From assembly GCF_000376805.1 (NCBI RefSeq), contig NZ_AQXT01000002.1:2418001-2482000 (forward strand): 64,000 nt of DNA. The letters are read 5' to 3'. Under the pieces are notes generated by a model, which did no database searches, was not told where the DNA came from, and saw nothing but the letters and a program-made list of their open reading frames with translations. The translations under genes and the position numbers were made by a program. The DNA comes from Henriciella marina DSM 19595 (GTDB lineage: Bacteria; Pseudomonadota; Alphaproteobacteria; Caulobacterales; Hyphomonadaceae). Positions 9,796-19,259 of this stretch are shown here, piece by piece (within the stretch, counting starts at the first letter, position 1; every line of letters starts with the position of its first letter).

Positions 9796-10619
9796 CAGGC
9801 CGGCTCCAGCGTCGTACGGGCACGCTCTCTCTGCAGCACTTCGGACGCCAGCCTGATATAGGCCTCGCTTCCAGGGCAGCGGTAATCATAGAGGAGGGCA
9901 GGTTTCCCGAAACTTGGCGCCTCGGACAAACGTACGTTGCGAGGAATGACCGTCTTGTAGACCTTCTTGCCCAGCACTTCGCGCACTTCGTCGGCGACCT
10001 GATCGGAAAGGTTGTTCCGGCGATCATACATGGTGAGAACAATGCCCTGGATTTCGAGGTCAGGATTAAGGCCTGACCGCACGACTTCCACGGTTCGCAG
10101 AAGCTGGCTCAGCCCCTCAAGCGCCAGAAACTCGCATTGCAGCGGCACGAGCAGCGCATCTGCCGCCGTCATCGCATTGATCGTCAGGGATGAGAGCGAT
10201 GGCGGGCAATCGATAAGGATGAAGTCGAAGCGCTTGTCTTCGTCATTTTCATATTTTTTCACGTGATTGTGGATCGCATCGCGCAATCGATAGGACCGGC
10301 GGGACTTGTCTGCCAGCTCTGTTTCGACGCCCGACAAATTTTCATCGCCCGGTACGATCTCCAAACGCGGTACCAGCGTCGGCATGATGGCCTCTTCGAG
10401 CGGCAGCTCATCGACGACGACATCATAGCTCGTCAGACGGCGATCGGCGCGGCTGATACCAAGCCCTGTGGAGGCGTTTCCCTGCGCGTCGAAATCGACT
10501 ACCAGAACGCGCCGGCCAACAGCGGCGAGCGCGGTTCCGAGATTGATCGAGGTGGTCGTCTTGCCGACGCCGCCTTTCTGGTTTGCGATTGCCAGGATCC
10601 GGGTGCCAGTTTTAGACAC
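9795..10619 (-). CDS. parA: Chromosome-partitioning ATPase ParA
   Basis: 274-residue deviant-Walker ATPase; its nucleoid-bound gradient pulls ParB-parS complexes. Walker A KGGVGKTTT begins at residue 15; the switch region is DFILIDCPPSLSSLTINAM. Two GTG starts are possible. The one at 10619 is preferred because AGGAGG lies about 6 bases upstream of it; the longer start at 10658 would add about 13 basic residues. The 5' end overlaps the 3' end of rsmG by 8 bases, consistent with one operon mnmE-mnmG-rsmG-parA-parB. Confidence 0.96.
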   Translation of the reverse strand: MSKTGTRILAIANQKGGVGKTTTSINLGTALAAVGRRVLVVDFDAQGNASTGLGISRADRRLTSYDVVVDELPLEEAIMPTLVPRLEIVPGDENLSGVETELADKSRRSYRLRDAIHNHVKKYENDEDKRFDFILIDCPPSLSSLTINAMTAADALLVPLQCEFLALEGLSQLLRTVEVVRSGLNPDLEIQGIVLTMYDRRNNLSDQVADEVREVLGKKVYKTVIPRNVRLSEAPSFGKPALLYDYRCPGSEAYIRLASEVLQRERARTTLEPA

Positions 10620-11229
10620 GATGCGCCTCCTCGATCTTGAGTATGACCCCTGTATCACTTGTGCGACTTGGGATCGCTTCGTGCCTCAACGTCCAGCAAT
10701 CCGATGCATCCGTCAATTCTTCCTGCCAGCGCTCACCTTTGAAAAAGAGCGCCGTCGCGCCCTTTGCCATCCACGGATAGGCATAGCTTACGAGGCGGGG
10801 CAGGGGCGCGAGCGCTCTTGCTGTAATGAAATCAACGTGTTCGGGCACCGCGTTTTCGATCCGGCCCTGGATAACTTTCGCTGGCAGTTTCAGCTCGGTT
10901 ATAACGGTCTGAAGAAATGCACACTTTTTTCCGGTCGACTCGACCATAATGACCTCTCCGCCGCGGGTCGACGCTTCGCAGGCGAGCACCAGACCCGGCA
11001 AACCAGCGCCAGATCCGAGGTCAACAATACGGCAATCGGGCGTTGTCAGGCCGACAATCTGTGCGCTGTCGAGGATGTGACGGTCCCAGATCTGGTCCAT
11101 CTCACGCGGACCGATCAGGTTCATCTTCTGACGCCTCTCATCGAGCAGTTCGACGAAGCCCTCAAGCTTCGGGAGTGTTTCACGTGAAACACCGGTCTCC
11201 AGCAAGCTCTTTTCCAGATGAGACTGCAT
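10612..11229 (-). CDS. rsmG: 16S rRNA (guanine-527-N7) methyltransferase
   Basis: 205-residue SAM-dependent methyltransferase acting on G527 of 16S rRNA. The Rossmann motif is IVDLGSGAGLPGLVLA; the family-specific stretch MNLIGPREMDQIWDRHILDSAQI precedes it, and ITARALAPLPRLVSY follows. The start ATG overlaps the mnmG stop by one base (TGATG). A perfect parS site lies inside the first 20 codons and encodes the VSRET stretch, so the reading frame carries a centromere element. Confidence 0.96.
   Translation of the reverse strand: MQSHLEKSLLETGVSRETLPKLEGFVELLDERRQKMNLIGPREMDQIWDRHILDSAQIVGLTTPDCRIVDLGSGAGLPGLVLACEASTRGGEVIMVESTGKKCAFLQTVITELKLPAKVIQGRIENAVPEHVDFITARALAPLPRLVSYAYPWMAKGATALFFKGERWQEELTDASDCWTLRHEAIPSRTSDTGVILKIEEAHRV
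11176..11191. other. parS: parS site 1 (inside rsmG)
   Basis: Perfect 16-bp palindrome TGTTTCACGTGAAACA, identical to the conserved bacterial parS consensus bound by ParB. It is about 0.6 kb upstream of parA. Confidence 0.95.
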
Positions 11230-13103
11230 CAGCTAACCGCACGCAGCCGATTGCTGCGCTTAACATGTGCCAGCAGAGCCACGAGCGCGCCAGGCGTAAC
11301 GCCTTCGATCCTGGATGCCTGTCCGATCGTGGAGGGGCGGACCGATTCCAGCTTGGACTTCACTTCGTTAGAAAGGCCGCCAATCGCGCTGTAATTGATC
11401 TCTCTTGGGATCTCGAGCGCCTCGTCTCGTCTCAGAGCCTCTACATCGCCCTGTTGCCGCTCAATGTACCCAGCATAAAGCGCCTCGATGCTGAGTTGGG
11501 ATTTCGTATCTGCATCGAGCGCCGAGACTTCAGGGAACGCTTCTTCAATGTGGCTCATGTCGATATCTGGGTATGCAAGATAATCCCAGGCGCGCCGCTT
11601 CTGACCGTCCTGATTGATCTTCCAACCATATTTAGCTGCCTCATTGGAGGTCAGGGTCAGTGATTTAAGGAGCTCTCGTCCAAGGCGAAGCTTCTCATGT
11701 TTCACGTGAAACATCTCTTTTCGAGACCCAGCGACAAGTCCGACTTCGATACCCTTCTCGGTCAGACGCTGATCTGCATTATCGGCCCGAAGCGCGAGGC
11801 GATATTCGGCGCGCGATGTAAACATGCGATAGGGCTCCGTCACGCCCCGCGTAACCAAGTCATCGATAAGAACGCCAATATATGCCTCGGCCCGATCAAA
11901 ATTGACTGCTTCAAGGCCTTGTGACGCGCGCGCCGCATTCAGACCGGCAACCAGGCCCTGAGCGGAAGCTTCTTCATAACCGGTCGTGCCGTTAATCTGA
12001 CCCGCAAGGTAAAGACCGCCGAGCACCTTCACCTCGAGGCTGCGGTTCAGCGCACGTGGATCAACATAATCATATTCGATCGCATAACCCGGCTGGATAA
12101 TACGGGCATTCTCCAGACCTTCGATCGAGCGAATGAATTCTACCTGCACGTCTGATGGCAGGGATGTCGAAATGCCGTTGGGATACACGGTGTCATCGTC
12201 CAGGCCTTCTGGCTCAAGGAAGATCTGGTGGCGATCCTTGTCGACGAAGCGATGAACCTTGTCCTCGATGGAGGGACAATAGCGCGGGCCTTTCCCGGCA
12301 ATTGCGCCGGAGTACACCGCCGACTTGTTCAGATTCTTCGCGATGATCTCATGCGTGCGGGCGTTCGTGAAAGTGATGCCGCAAGCGATCTGAGGAACAT
12401 CGATCTTCTCATTCATGAAGGAGAAGGGCACCGGCACTTCATCCGCCGGCTGTTTCTCCAGACGATCCCAATCGATCGTTTTCCCATCCAGACGGGCAGG
12501 GGTGCCGGTCTTCAGGCGCCCCATAGGAAGATCTAGCGCATAGAGCCGGTCTGACAGACCAATCGCAGGTGCTTCGCCCGCGCGGCCGGCTTCAATCCGT
12601 TCCTCGCCGCGGTGGATAACACCTTTCAAGAAAGTACCCGTCGTAATAACCACGGCGCTTGCCGACCAGCTTTCACCGGAAAGCCCCACGACCCCGCGAA
12701 CCTGCCCATCTTCCGTGAGGAGGTCTTCGACACCATCCTCAATGATGGTCAGGTTTGGATAGTCGGCCAGCTCGGCCTGCATGGCGGTGCGATAGAGCTT
12801 GCGGTCCATCTGCGCGCGCGGGCCCCAGACAGCCGGGCCCTTGGAGCGGTTGAGCAACCGGAACTGGATACCAGCCTTATCTGCCATCCGGCCCATAAGC
12901 CCATCGAGCGCGTCAATCTCACGAACAAGATGTCCTTTGCCAAGTCCCCCAATGGCTGGATTGCAAGACATCTCACCAATCGTCGCGCGCTTGTGGGTAA
13001 TCAGCGCTGTCCTTGCGCCAACCCGCGCAGATGCAGCCGCGGCTTCACAGCCGGCATGACCGCCACCTACGACGATAACATCAAAATCATTTGCTGAGGG
13101 CAT
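11229..13103 (-). CDS. mnmG: tRNA uridine-5-carboxymethylaminomethyl modification enzyme MnmG (GidA)
   Basis: 624-residue FAD protein that, with MnmE, modifies U34 of several tRNAs. The FAD motif [14 protein letters not shown] starts at residue 9, followed by [25 protein letters not shown] and the second family signature [17 protein letters not shown]. The C-terminal helical domain ends with [16 protein letters not shown]. Residues 464-469 (MFHVKH) are encoded by parS site 2. Start at 13103 begins directly before the FAD fold; the frame extends upstream without homology. Overlaps rsmG by one base. Confidence 0.97.
   Translation of the reverse strand: MPSANDFDVIVVGGGHAGCEAAAASARVGARTALITHKRATIGEMSCNPAIGGLGKGHLVREIDALDGLMGRMADKAGIQFRLLNRSKGPAVWGPRAQMDRKLYRTAMQAELADYPNLTIIEDGVEDLLTEDGQVRGVVGLSGESWSASAVVITTGTFLKGVIHRGEERIEAGRAGEAPAIGLSDRLYALDLPMGRLKTGTPARLDGKTIDWDRLEKQPADEVPVPFSFMNEKIDVPQIACGITFTNARTHEIIAKNLNKSAVYSGAIAGKGPRYCPSIEDKVHRFVDKDRHQIFLEPEGLDDDTVYPNGISTSLPSDVQVEFIRSIEGLENARIIQPGYAIEYDYVDPRALNRSLEVKVLGGLYLAGQINGTTGYEEASAQGLVAGLNAARASQGLEAVNFDRAEAYIGVLIDDLVTRGVTEPYRMFTSRAEYRLALRADNADQRLTEKGIEVGLVAGSRKEMFHVKHEKLRLGRELLKSLTLTSNEAAKYGWKINQDGQKRRAWDYLAYPDIDMSHIEEAFPEVSALDADTKSQLSIEALYAGYIERQQGDVEALRRDEALEIPREINYSAIGGLSNEVKSKLESVRPSTIGQASRIEGVTPGALVALLAHVKRSNRLRAVS
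11698..11713. other. parS: parS site 2 (inside mnmG)
   Basis: Perfect TGTTTCACGTGAAACA palindrome within mnmG, encoding the MFHVKH stretch. Confidence 0.95.
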
Positions 13104-13185
13104 AATTCCTCGCGCCTTCGGCGTATCAATTTCCGTGAATGTCCGCGCTATACCGCATCTGCTGCGCAAAACACAGGGGCGCGAG

Positions 13186-14511
13186 TCATTTCCCGATACA
13201 AAAGGTGGAGAAGACCTCGCCCAGAATGTCCTCAACATCGATCCGGCCCAGTAGTCCCGACAGGCCCTGGGACGCCATGCGAACATCTTCAGACACGAGC
13301 TCTGCGCCAAATCCCGCGCGGAGATTGGCGTCTGCCTGTTTCACGTGAAACATGGCCTGGCTGAGCGCCTCTCTATGCCGCCGCCGTGTGATCAGCGGCG
13401 ACCCATTCTTTCCAGCCAATTGCATGATCCGATCCCGCAGCGCATCTTCGAGAGCGGAAAGACCAGCACCCGTCGTAGCGGAGATTCTCAGAACGCCATC
13501 CCTTCCGGGACCAACAGTCTGTTGATCAAGCTTATTGAGAACGAGGATATCATTCTCGGCAGCGACGTCGAAAGCCTCTGACGTGTCGGCTGAGCGGACA
13601 TGGATACGGATGTCGGCTGACTTCGCCCGCTCCAGTGCGCGCCTGACACCTTCGGCCTCTATGGCATCATCGGCTTCTCTCAGACCCGCCGTGTCCGCCA
13701 CCCAGACGATCTGGCCGCCAATCTTCAGCCGGACTTCCACGACATCGCGGGTTGTGCCTGGAATATCGGAGACGATAGCGGCGTCCTTGCGCGCTAACCT
13801 ATTGAGAATAGATGATTTTCCAGCGTTCGGTGGGCCGATGATGGCGATGCGAAACCCATCCCGGATCCGTTCGCCAACCTCGTCATCATTGAGGGCGGCT
13901 TCCAGCTCAGACGCAAGACGCGACAGGGTTCTTGAAACCGGCGAGGCCGCCTCATCAGGCGCATCTTCCTCATCGGGAAAATCAATGCTGGCCTCCAGTA
14001 GCGCCATCGATTCCAGAAGACCGGTCCGCCAGCCTTCATAGACCTCGGACAGACTCCCACCGAGTTGGTCGAGCGCGAGGGATTTCTGGGCGCGGGTCTC
14101 GGCATCAATGAGATCGGCAACGCCCTCTGCCTCAACGAGGTCGAGCCGGCCATTTTCGAAAGCGCGGCGCGTGAACTCTCCTGGCTCAGCGAGGCGTGTA
14201 TTGCTGAAGCTGCAGATCGTGTCCAGTGCGTGCTCAATCACCGCGCCGCCACCATGCAGATAGAGCTCAGCAGTATCCTCGCCCGTATAGGAATTCGGTC
14301 CCGGCATGAAAACGCCGAGACCCTCATCGATTATGTCGCGTGAATTATCAAAGAAGCGGCCGAAAACCATGCGCCGCGGGGCAGGGAGCCCCGCCTCGAA
14401 CATTGCGTCGCAGATATCACGAACGGCTGGACCGCTGACCCGGACAATCGCAATTGCCGACGGGCGCGGGCCCGAAGCCAGCGCGCAGATCGTGTCATGC
14501 GCGCTTGCCAT
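13186..14511 (-). CDS. mnmE: tRNA modification GTPase MnmE (TrmE)
   Basis: 441 residues. Partner GTPase of MnmG. The N-terminal tetrahydrofolate-binding domain starts with [23 protein letters not shown]; the central G domain has [33 protein letters not shown] and NKLD; the C-terminal helical part ends in the conserved catalytic CIGK. Residues 387-392 (MFHVKQ) are encoded by parS site 3. It is the first gene of the operon that runs through parB; 82 bp separate it from mnmG. Confidence 0.97.
   Translation of the reverse strand: MASAHDTICALASGPRPSAIAIVRVSGPAVRDICDAMFEAGLPAPRRMVFGRFFDNSRDIIDEGLGVFMPGPNSYTGEDTAELYLHGGGAVIEHALDTICSFSNTRLAEPGEFTRRAFENGRLDLVEAEGVADLIDAETRAQKSLALDQLGGSLSEVYEGWRTGLLESMALLEASIDFPDEEDAPDEAASPVSRTLSRLASELEAALNDDEVGERIRDGFRIAIIGPPNAGKSSILNRLARKDAAIVSDIPGTTRDVVEVRLKIGGQIVWVADTAGLREADDAIEAEGVRRALERAKSADIRIHVRSADTSEAFDVAAENDILVLNKLDQQTVGPGRDGVLRISATTGAGLSALEDALRDRIMQLAGKNGSPLITRRRHREALSQAMFHVKQADANLRAGFGAELVSEDVRMASQGLSGLLGRIDVEDILGEVFSTFCIGK
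13337..13352. other. parS: parS site 3 (inside mnmE)
   Basis: Perfect TGTTTCACGTGAAACA palindrome within mnmE. It is the parS copy closest to the proposed origin, about 4.3 kb away. Confidence 0.95.
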
Positions 14512-14513
14512 GC

Positions 14514-15833
14514 CTAGTTCTTCATGGCCTCGAAGAACTCGTCATTCGTCTTCGTCTGACGCAGCTTATCGAGCAGGAAGTCCACAGCATCCGACGTGCC
14601 CATCGGATTGAGGATACGGCGCAGGATGTAGATCTTCTGAAGCTGTTCTTTCGGCGTGATGAGCTCTTCTTTCCGCGTACCGGACTTCATGATGTCGATA
14701 GCAGGGAAAACGCGCTTGTCCGCAATCTTGCGATCAAGCACGATTTCGGAGTTACCCGTGCCCTTGAATTCTTCGAAGATAACCTCGTCCATCCGCGAAC
14801 CGGTATCGATCAGCGCGGTTGCGATAATAGTCAGCGATCCGCCATTCTCGATATTCCGGGCGGCGCCGAAGAAACGTTTCGGGCGCTGGAGCGCGTTGGC
14901 ATCCACACCGCCGGTCAGCACCTTGCCGGAGCTTGGAACGGTCGTGTTGTAGGCGCGGCCAAGCCGGGTGATGGAATCGAGCAGGATAACGACATCGCGC
15001 CCATGTTCGGCCAGGCGCTTGGCTTTCTCGATCACCATTTCAGCAACGGCAACGTGGCGCGTCGCCGGCTCATCGAAAGTCGAGGAAATAACCTCGCCCT
15101 TCACTGAGCGCTTCATGTCGGTAACTTCTTCCGGCCGCTCATCGATAAGAAGAACGATCAGATAGCAATTGGGGTGGTTTTCCTCGATCGAGGCGGCAAT
15201 ATTCTGCAGCAGAACCGTCTTACCGGTACGCGGCGGCGCAACGATCAGGGCCCGCTGGCCTTTACCAATCGGCGAAACAATGTCGATGACGCGGCCAGAG
15301 CGATCCTTTTTCGTCGGATCCTGGCTCTCCATGTGCAGGCGCTCTTCAGGATAGAGCGGCACAAGGTTGTCAAAGTGGACTTTCTGGCGCGCGCGTTCCG
15401 GGTCCTCGAAATTGATCGAGTTTACGCTCATCAGCGCAAAGTAACGCTCACTATCGCCAGGTTCCTTGATCGGTCCTTCGATCGTGTCACCGGTTTTCAG
15501 GCCGGCCTGCCGGATAACTTTCGGGCTGACATAAATGTCGTCGGGTCCGGCGAGATAGTTCGACTCTGGCGACCGCAGGAAGCCAAACCCGTCGATCAGA
15601 ACTTCAAGAACACCGCGGCCAATGATCGTGATATCGCGTTCAGCCAGTTCCCGCAGGATGGCGAACAGCATGTCCTGGGTACGGAGCGATGAGGCGTTTT
15701 CGACCTCGAGGCTCTCTGCATAGGCGAGCAGCTCGGTCGGGCTCTTGGCCTTCAGGTCACGCAGATAAACGTGGCTCGGCGTCTCGCTATCGTCAGCTGC
15801 AGGGGAGTCGGGGGGCGTTTGGAGATCAGACAT
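14514..15833 (-). CDS. rho: Transcription termination factor Rho
   Basis: 439-residue hexameric RNA-dependent helicase. The N-terminal Rho/cold-shock RNA-binding domain is seen in [31 protein letters not shown]; then Walker A in [20 protein letters not shown], Walker [17 protein letters not shown], the Q and R loops around [19 protein letters not shown], and arginine finger DTGSRMDE. The start at 15833 (MSDLQTPP) is used; an upstream in-frame ATG would add 12 residues without homology. It lies upstream of mnmE on the same strand with a 2-bp gap. Confidence 0.97.
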   Translation of the reverse strand: MSDLQTPPDSPAADDSETPSHVYLRDLKAKSPTELLAYAESLEVENASSLRTQDMLFAILRELAERDITIIGRGVLEVLIDGFGFLRSPESNYLAGPDDIYVSPKVIRQAGLKTGDTIEGPIKEPGDSERYFALMSVNSINFEDPERARQKVHFDNLVPLYPEERLHMESQDPTKKDRSGRVIDIVSPIGKGQRALIVAPPRTGKTVLLQNIAASIEENHPNCYLIVLLIDERPEEVTDMKRSVKGEVISSTFDEPATRHVAVAEMVIEKAKRLAEHGRDVVILLDSITRLGRAYNTTVPSSGKVLTGGVDANALQRPKRFFGAARNIENGGSLTIIATALIDTGSRMDEVIFEEFKGTGNSEIVLDRKIADKRVFPAIDIMKSGTRKEELITPKEQLQKIYILRRILNPMGTSDAVDFLLDKLRQTKTNDEFFEAMKN

Positions 15834-15979
15834 GAATTCTTCTGGATAAGGGGGGTCCGCAAAGAACATGCAGAACCGGTCGATGGATATCGGAAAGTAA
15901 GGCGGGAGCTGGAACCAGCGGCCTCTGCTGCTGGCTTATGTGATCAAAGCGCCAGCAACGTCAAGACTTTTCCGGCAGA

Positions 15980-16405
15980 TCAGAACGGCTTCACGATCAC
16001 CAGGATCACGATGACGATCATCAGTACGAAAGGCAGCTCATTCAGAAGCTTCAGCCGTTTGGCAGAAACAGCCTCGCCGCGATCGATCTTTTTGCCGAGC
16101 GCAACGAAATAGCCGTGCAGCCCGGACAGCACCAGGACGAGCAGAAGCTTCGCATGCAGCCAGCCTGAACTCATAAGGCCCGGATTGAGCACGAGAAGCG
16201 TGATCCCCAACACCCAGACCAGAATAATGCCCGGCGTCAGGATAATCTTGCGAAGCTTTCCCGACGCCAACTTCATCGTCTCGAAAAGCGGCTCTCCGGG
16301 CGCCGAATTGAGCTGATGGAGCTTGTAGCGCGGCAGGATAAGCAGACCCGCCATCCAGGCGATGACGAAGACAAGATGAAACGCTTTGACCCAGAGATAG
16401 AGCAT
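15980..16405 (-). CDS. hemJ: Protoporphyrinogen IX oxidase HemJ
   Basis: 141-residue inner-membrane protein with four predicted membrane helices (about residues 5-23, 55-73, 82-100 and 122-140). HemJ oxidises protoporphyrinogen IX to protoporphyrin IX in organisms lacking HemG or HemY. The conserved histidine is H10 in VKAFHLVFVIAWMAGLLILPRYKLH; FETMKLASGKLRKIILTPG and SGWLHAKLLLVLVLSGLHGY complete the signature. It lies 20 bp downstream of hemE, so two haem-pathway genes probably share a transcript. Confidence 0.93.
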   Translation of the reverse strand: MLYLWVKAFHLVFVIAWMAGLLILPRYKLHQLNSAPGEPLFETMKLASGKLRKIILTPGIILVWVLGITLLVLNPGLMSSGWLHAKLLLVLVLSGLHGYFVALGKKIDRGEAVSAKRLKLLNELPFVLMIVIVILVIVKPF

Positions 16406-16425
16406 ATTTTATCCGTGTACTGAAA

Positions 16426-17472
16426 TTATCTGGCTTTCCACTCACGCACCGTCTTCACCGCCAGTTCAACGTGCGGGATCGGCGTGGTCGGCAGGACGCC
16501 GTGGCCAAGGTTAAAGATATGCGGGCGTCCGCGATAGGCGTCGAGCAGCTCATTGATCCGGCGGACCATCGCGTCCCCGCCCGTCATCAGAAGGAGCGGA
16601 TCAAGATGGCCCTGAACCGGCATGGTCGGTGGCAGTTCCCGGTTCACAAAGCTAGGAAGGGCCGCCGTATCCAGCCCGACGGCATTAACCCCAGTCTGCT
16701 CTGCAAACTCTGGCAGCTGGACACCAGCGCCGCGTGGAAATCCGATCAGGGGCACGGCCACGCCAAGCTCCCGCAGGCGTTTCACAAGCTTGCGGTTCGG
16801 GCCGATGATGATCTTCTCGAAAATATCATTGGGCAGGCCTTCTGCCCATGAGTCGAACATCATGAGGGCGTCAGCGCCTGCCGCAGCTTGCGCGGCCATA
16901 TAGTGCGCGGTCGCCTCGACCAGATCATCCAGAAGCAGATCCAGTTCAGCCGGATGCTGATGCGCCCAGAGACGCGCTGTGGACTTGTCGGTCTTGCCAC
17001 GTCCTTCAATGGCATAGAGCGCCACGGTCCAGGGCGCCCCGGCAAACCCGATCAGCGTTGTTTCCTTTGGCAGGCGCGCCTTCACCCGTGAGACCGTCTC
17101 ATACACCGGCGAAAGCCGCTCAACGACGGTCTGGACCGGGACTTCATTCAGCCGTCCGCCGGTTTCGACAGGCTCGACGATCGGACCGATCCCTTTCTCG
17201 AACCGCACACCTCTTCCGAGGGCATCGAGAATGAGAAGGATGTCGGCAAAGAGGATGGCGCCATCCATGCCGTATCGCTCGACCGGCTGCAGGGTTGCTT
17301 CGACAGCCAGCGAAGGCGTGTAGCAGAAATCGAGGAAGTTCTTCGCGCGTCCTCTGAGCTCCATATACTCTGGCAGATGCCGTCCTGCCTGTCTCATCAT
17401 CCAGATGGGAACAGGGTCCTGGCGCTCGCCATTAAGCACATTCAGAAGTGGTTTAAGCGGGACATCGGCCAT
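16426..17472 (-). CDS. hemE: Uroporphyrinogen decarboxylase
   Basis: 348 residues; cytoplasmic enzyme that decarboxylates uroporphyrinogen III to coproporphyrinogen III. The signature PIWMMRQAGRHLPEY is at residues 22-36 and the catalytic Asp region is GMDGAILFADILLI; FAGAPWTVALYAIEG and the C-terminal HIFNLGHGVLPTTP are also typical. In Caulobacter the replication origin lies directly upstream of this gene, and the same arrangement is seen here. Confidence 0.98.
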   Translation of the reverse strand: MADVPLKPLLNVLNGERQDPVPIWMMRQAGRHLPEYMELRGRAKNFLDFCYTPSLAVEATLQPVERYGMDGAILFADILLILDALGRGVRFEKGIGPIVEPVETGGRLNEVPVQTVVERLSPVYETVSRVKARLPKETTLIGFAGAPWTVALYAIEGRGKTDKSTARLWAHQHPAELDLLLDDLVEATAHYMAAQAAAGADALMMFDSWAEGLPNDIFEKIIIGPNRKLVKRLRELGVAVPLIGFPRGAGVQLPEFAEQTGVNAVGLDTAALPSFVNRELPPTMPVQGHLDPLLLMTGGDAMVRRINELLDAYRGRPHIFNLGHGVLPTTPIPHVELAVKTVREWKAR

Positions 17473-17602
17473 CGGGTCCTCTTCCTCCTACAAGCATTTA
17501 TTGCGCTCTTATCATTACTAAGCGCGGGATAGGGTGGACAATCAGTCCCATGCCCGTTTGTCACCAGTTTTTCCACAGCCTATCCATAGGTCGGCCTGCT
17601 TG

Positions 17603-17618
17603 TTAACCTTTCGTCAAC
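17603..17618. promoter_or_regulatory. Near-consensus CtrA-type site
   Basis: TTAA-N7-TCAAC, one mismatch from the CtrA consensus TTAA-N7-TTAAC, 31 bp before the perfect copy. Confidence 0.5.
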
Positions 17619-17633
17619 TATTTGGAATCACCG

Positions 17634-17649
17634 TTAATTTCCTGTTAAC
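17634..17649. promoter_or_regulatory. Perfect CtrA-type site
   Basis: TTAA-N7-TTAAC (bases 17634-17637, 17645-17649) exactly matches the full CtrA binding consensus; in Caulobacter such sites silence the origin. It lies between the imperfect and the perfect DnaA boxes. Confidence 0.7.
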
Positions 17650-17829
17650 TATTTAATCTATCCGCCGCTCTGGAACAGGGGGTGAATCCGCTCTGTGTGA
17701 AGTCGGCGAATGTGGATAACAGGTGTAAGGAAGCGGGCTGGAATCTAATTCCACAGCCTCTCCACAGGGGTTGTCGATTCTTTGAAGACGCGGCAGGGTC
17801 GCGCCGATAACCCAATAGCCGGAGTCCGG

Positions 17830-18663
17830 ATGCGCCCCAGTATATATTTCAATGTCCATCTCGTCTCTGATTCCACGGGCGAGACATTGAATGCCGTGAT
17901 GCGAGCCGCCGCTGCGCAGTTCGAAAACGTCACCCCACTTGAGCACAATTATTACCTCGTGCGGTCAGATCGCCAGCTCGACCGCGTGATGCGTGATATC
18001 GAGGCAGCGCCGGGCGTTGTCTGGTTCACCATATCGGATGAAGCCCTTCGCCTGAAGCTCGAAACCTTCTGCCGCTCGCGCCATATCCCGACGCTTGCCG
18101 TGCTTGATCCGTCCATCCACATGCTCAGCCGGCACCTTGGTGTAACCCCAAGCGACCGTGTCGCTGGACAACATGCCCTGAATGCCGAGTATTTTGAGCG
18201 CATCGAAGCGATCACCTTTGCGCTGGCGCATGATGACGGACAGAACCTCCAGGGTCTCCTGAACGCCGATGTCATCCTGCTTGGCGTCAGCCGCACATCG
18301 AAAACCCCGACCTGTGTGTATCTCGCCAACCGGGGCGTGAAGGCGGGCAATATTCCGCTCGTACCGGGCATGCCGATGCCGTCTGTGCTTAACGAGATCG
18401 ATCCAGAGACCGGCCCGATGGTGATCGGCCTCAAGATCGGTGTGGAGCGCCTGGTCCAGATCCGCAGCCACAGGCTGATGGCGCTCAATGAGAACTCGGT
18501 GACCGACTATACCGATGAAGAGGCGGTGCGCGCCGAGGTGACCGAAGCCAGCCGTCTTTTCCAGCGCCGCAAATGGCCGATCATCGACGTCTCGCGCCGC
18601 AGTGTGGAAGAAACGGCCGCCGCGATCCTCAACAAGCTCAATCAGAGGCACGACCAGCAATGA
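17830..18663 (+). CDS. ppsR: Pyruvate,phosphate/water dikinase regulatory protein (DUF299)
   Basis: 277 residues. Family members are bifunctional ADP-dependent kinases and phosphorylases that switch PEP synthetase or PPDK off and on. The N-terminus FNVHLVSDSTGETLNAVMRAA and the P-loop LLGVSRTSKTPTC (152-159 GVSRTSKT) are the family signatures, followed by YLANRGVKAGNIPLVPG. Whether the target is PPDK or PEP synthase cannot be told. The ATG at 17830 is chosen because GGAG lies just upstream and the family motif follows at once; an upstream in-frame start would read into the origin. First gene of a coupled five-gene operon. Confidence 0.93.
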   Translation: MRPSIYFNVHLVSDSTGETLNAVMRAAAAQFENVTPLEHNYYLVRSDRQLDRVMRDIEAAPGVVWFTISDEALRLKLETFCRSRHIPTLAVLDPSIHMLSRHLGVTPSDRVAGQHALNAEYFERIEAITFALAHDDGQNLQGLLNADVILLGVSRTSKTPTCVYLANRGVKAGNIPLVPGMPMPSVLNEIDPETGPMVIGLKIGVERLVQIRSHRLMALNENSVTDYTDEEAVRAEVTEASRLFQRRKWPIIDVSRRSVEETAAAILNKLNQRHDQQ

Positions 18664-19259
18664 CCGGCAGCCCAGTCATTCTTGCCTCCGGCAGCGAGAG
18701 CCGCCGGCGCCTGCTCGCCAATGCGGGCGTAAAGGCAGAAGCCATCCGTCCGAATGTCGATGAGGATGCCGCAAAGGCGACTTACCGCGCAGACAATATG
18801 CGCGTTGCCGATCAGGCGATGAAACTCGCCGAACTGAAAGCGATCAAGGTATCTCAACGCCACACTGGCCTCGTCATTGGCGGCGACCAGATGCTGAACC
18901 TCGACGGGGAGCCGATCGACAAGCCAAAGGATATGGCTGAGGCCGCAAGCCATCTCAAACGTTTCTCTGGCAAGACGCACAGGCTGGAAACCGCCATCGT
19001 CATCGCTGAGAACGGACAACCTGTCTGGCGCCATCTCTCTGCCCCCAAGCTGACGGTCCGCCCGCTCAGCGAGGACTTTATCGCCTCCTATCTGGATACA
19101 AGCGGCGAGGGCCTTCTGAAGACGGTCGGCGCCTACATGCTCGAGGATCTCGGCGCCCAGCTCTTCACGCGGATCGAAGGCGACTATTTCACCATTCTCG
19201 GCCTCCCGCTCCTGCCGCTGCTCGATTATCTGCGCACACGAGGCGTCCTGCAGTCATGA
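18660..19259 (+). CDS. maf: Maf-family nucleotide pyrophosphatase
   Basis: 199 residues. Maf proteins hydrolyse non-canonical or specific nucleoside triphosphates to monophosphates. N-terminal ILASGSESRRRLLANAGV is the Maf signature, GLVIGGDQMLNLDGEP the metal/substrate motif, and SFSGKTHRLET-like RFSGKTHRLET follows. The subgroup (dTTP/UTP or m7GTP) is not assigned. Start and stop both overlap neighbours by ATGA. Confidence 0.93.
   Translation: MTGSPVILASGSESRRRLLANAGVKAEAIRPNVDEDAAKATYRADNMRVADQAMKLAELKAIKVSQRHTGLVIGGDQMLNLDGEPIDKPKDMAEAASHLKRFSGKTHRLETAIVIAENGQPVWRHLSAPKLTVRPLSEDFIASYLDTSGEGLLKTVGAYMLEDLGAQLFTRIEGDYFTILGLPLLPLLDYLRTRGVLQS

Larger units (their letters stand above)
17473..17829. 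other. oriC: Probable chromosomal replication origin (oriC) between hemE and ppsR
   Basis: Non-coding 357-bp gap. It holds a perfect DnaA box TGTGGATAA at 17711-17719, a one-mismatch inverted box TTTTCCACA at 17569-17577, and weaker TCCACA or TATCCA elements near 17580, 17750 and 17762. The AT-rich stretch at about 17600-17660 contains two GTTAAC hexamers. Four GANTC (CcrM-type) sites begin at 17625, 17684, 17741 and 17776. A CtrA-type site is described separately. The position matches the Caulobacter origin. No convincing reading frame fits the gap. Confidence 0.75.

Noticed and set aside
10619-10658. Longer parA start at GTG 10658
   Set aside because: The GTG at 10619 has AGGAGG at proper spacing and fits ParA length; the longer start extends further into rsmG.
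13103-13310. Longer mnmG start upstream of 13103
   Set aside because: The added 69 residues overlap mnmE and have no MnmG homology; the FAD motif starts directly after 13103.
17653-17946. 97-codon minus-strand frame across the proposed origin
   Set aside because: It covers the DnaA box and the ppsR start and has no recognisable sequence.
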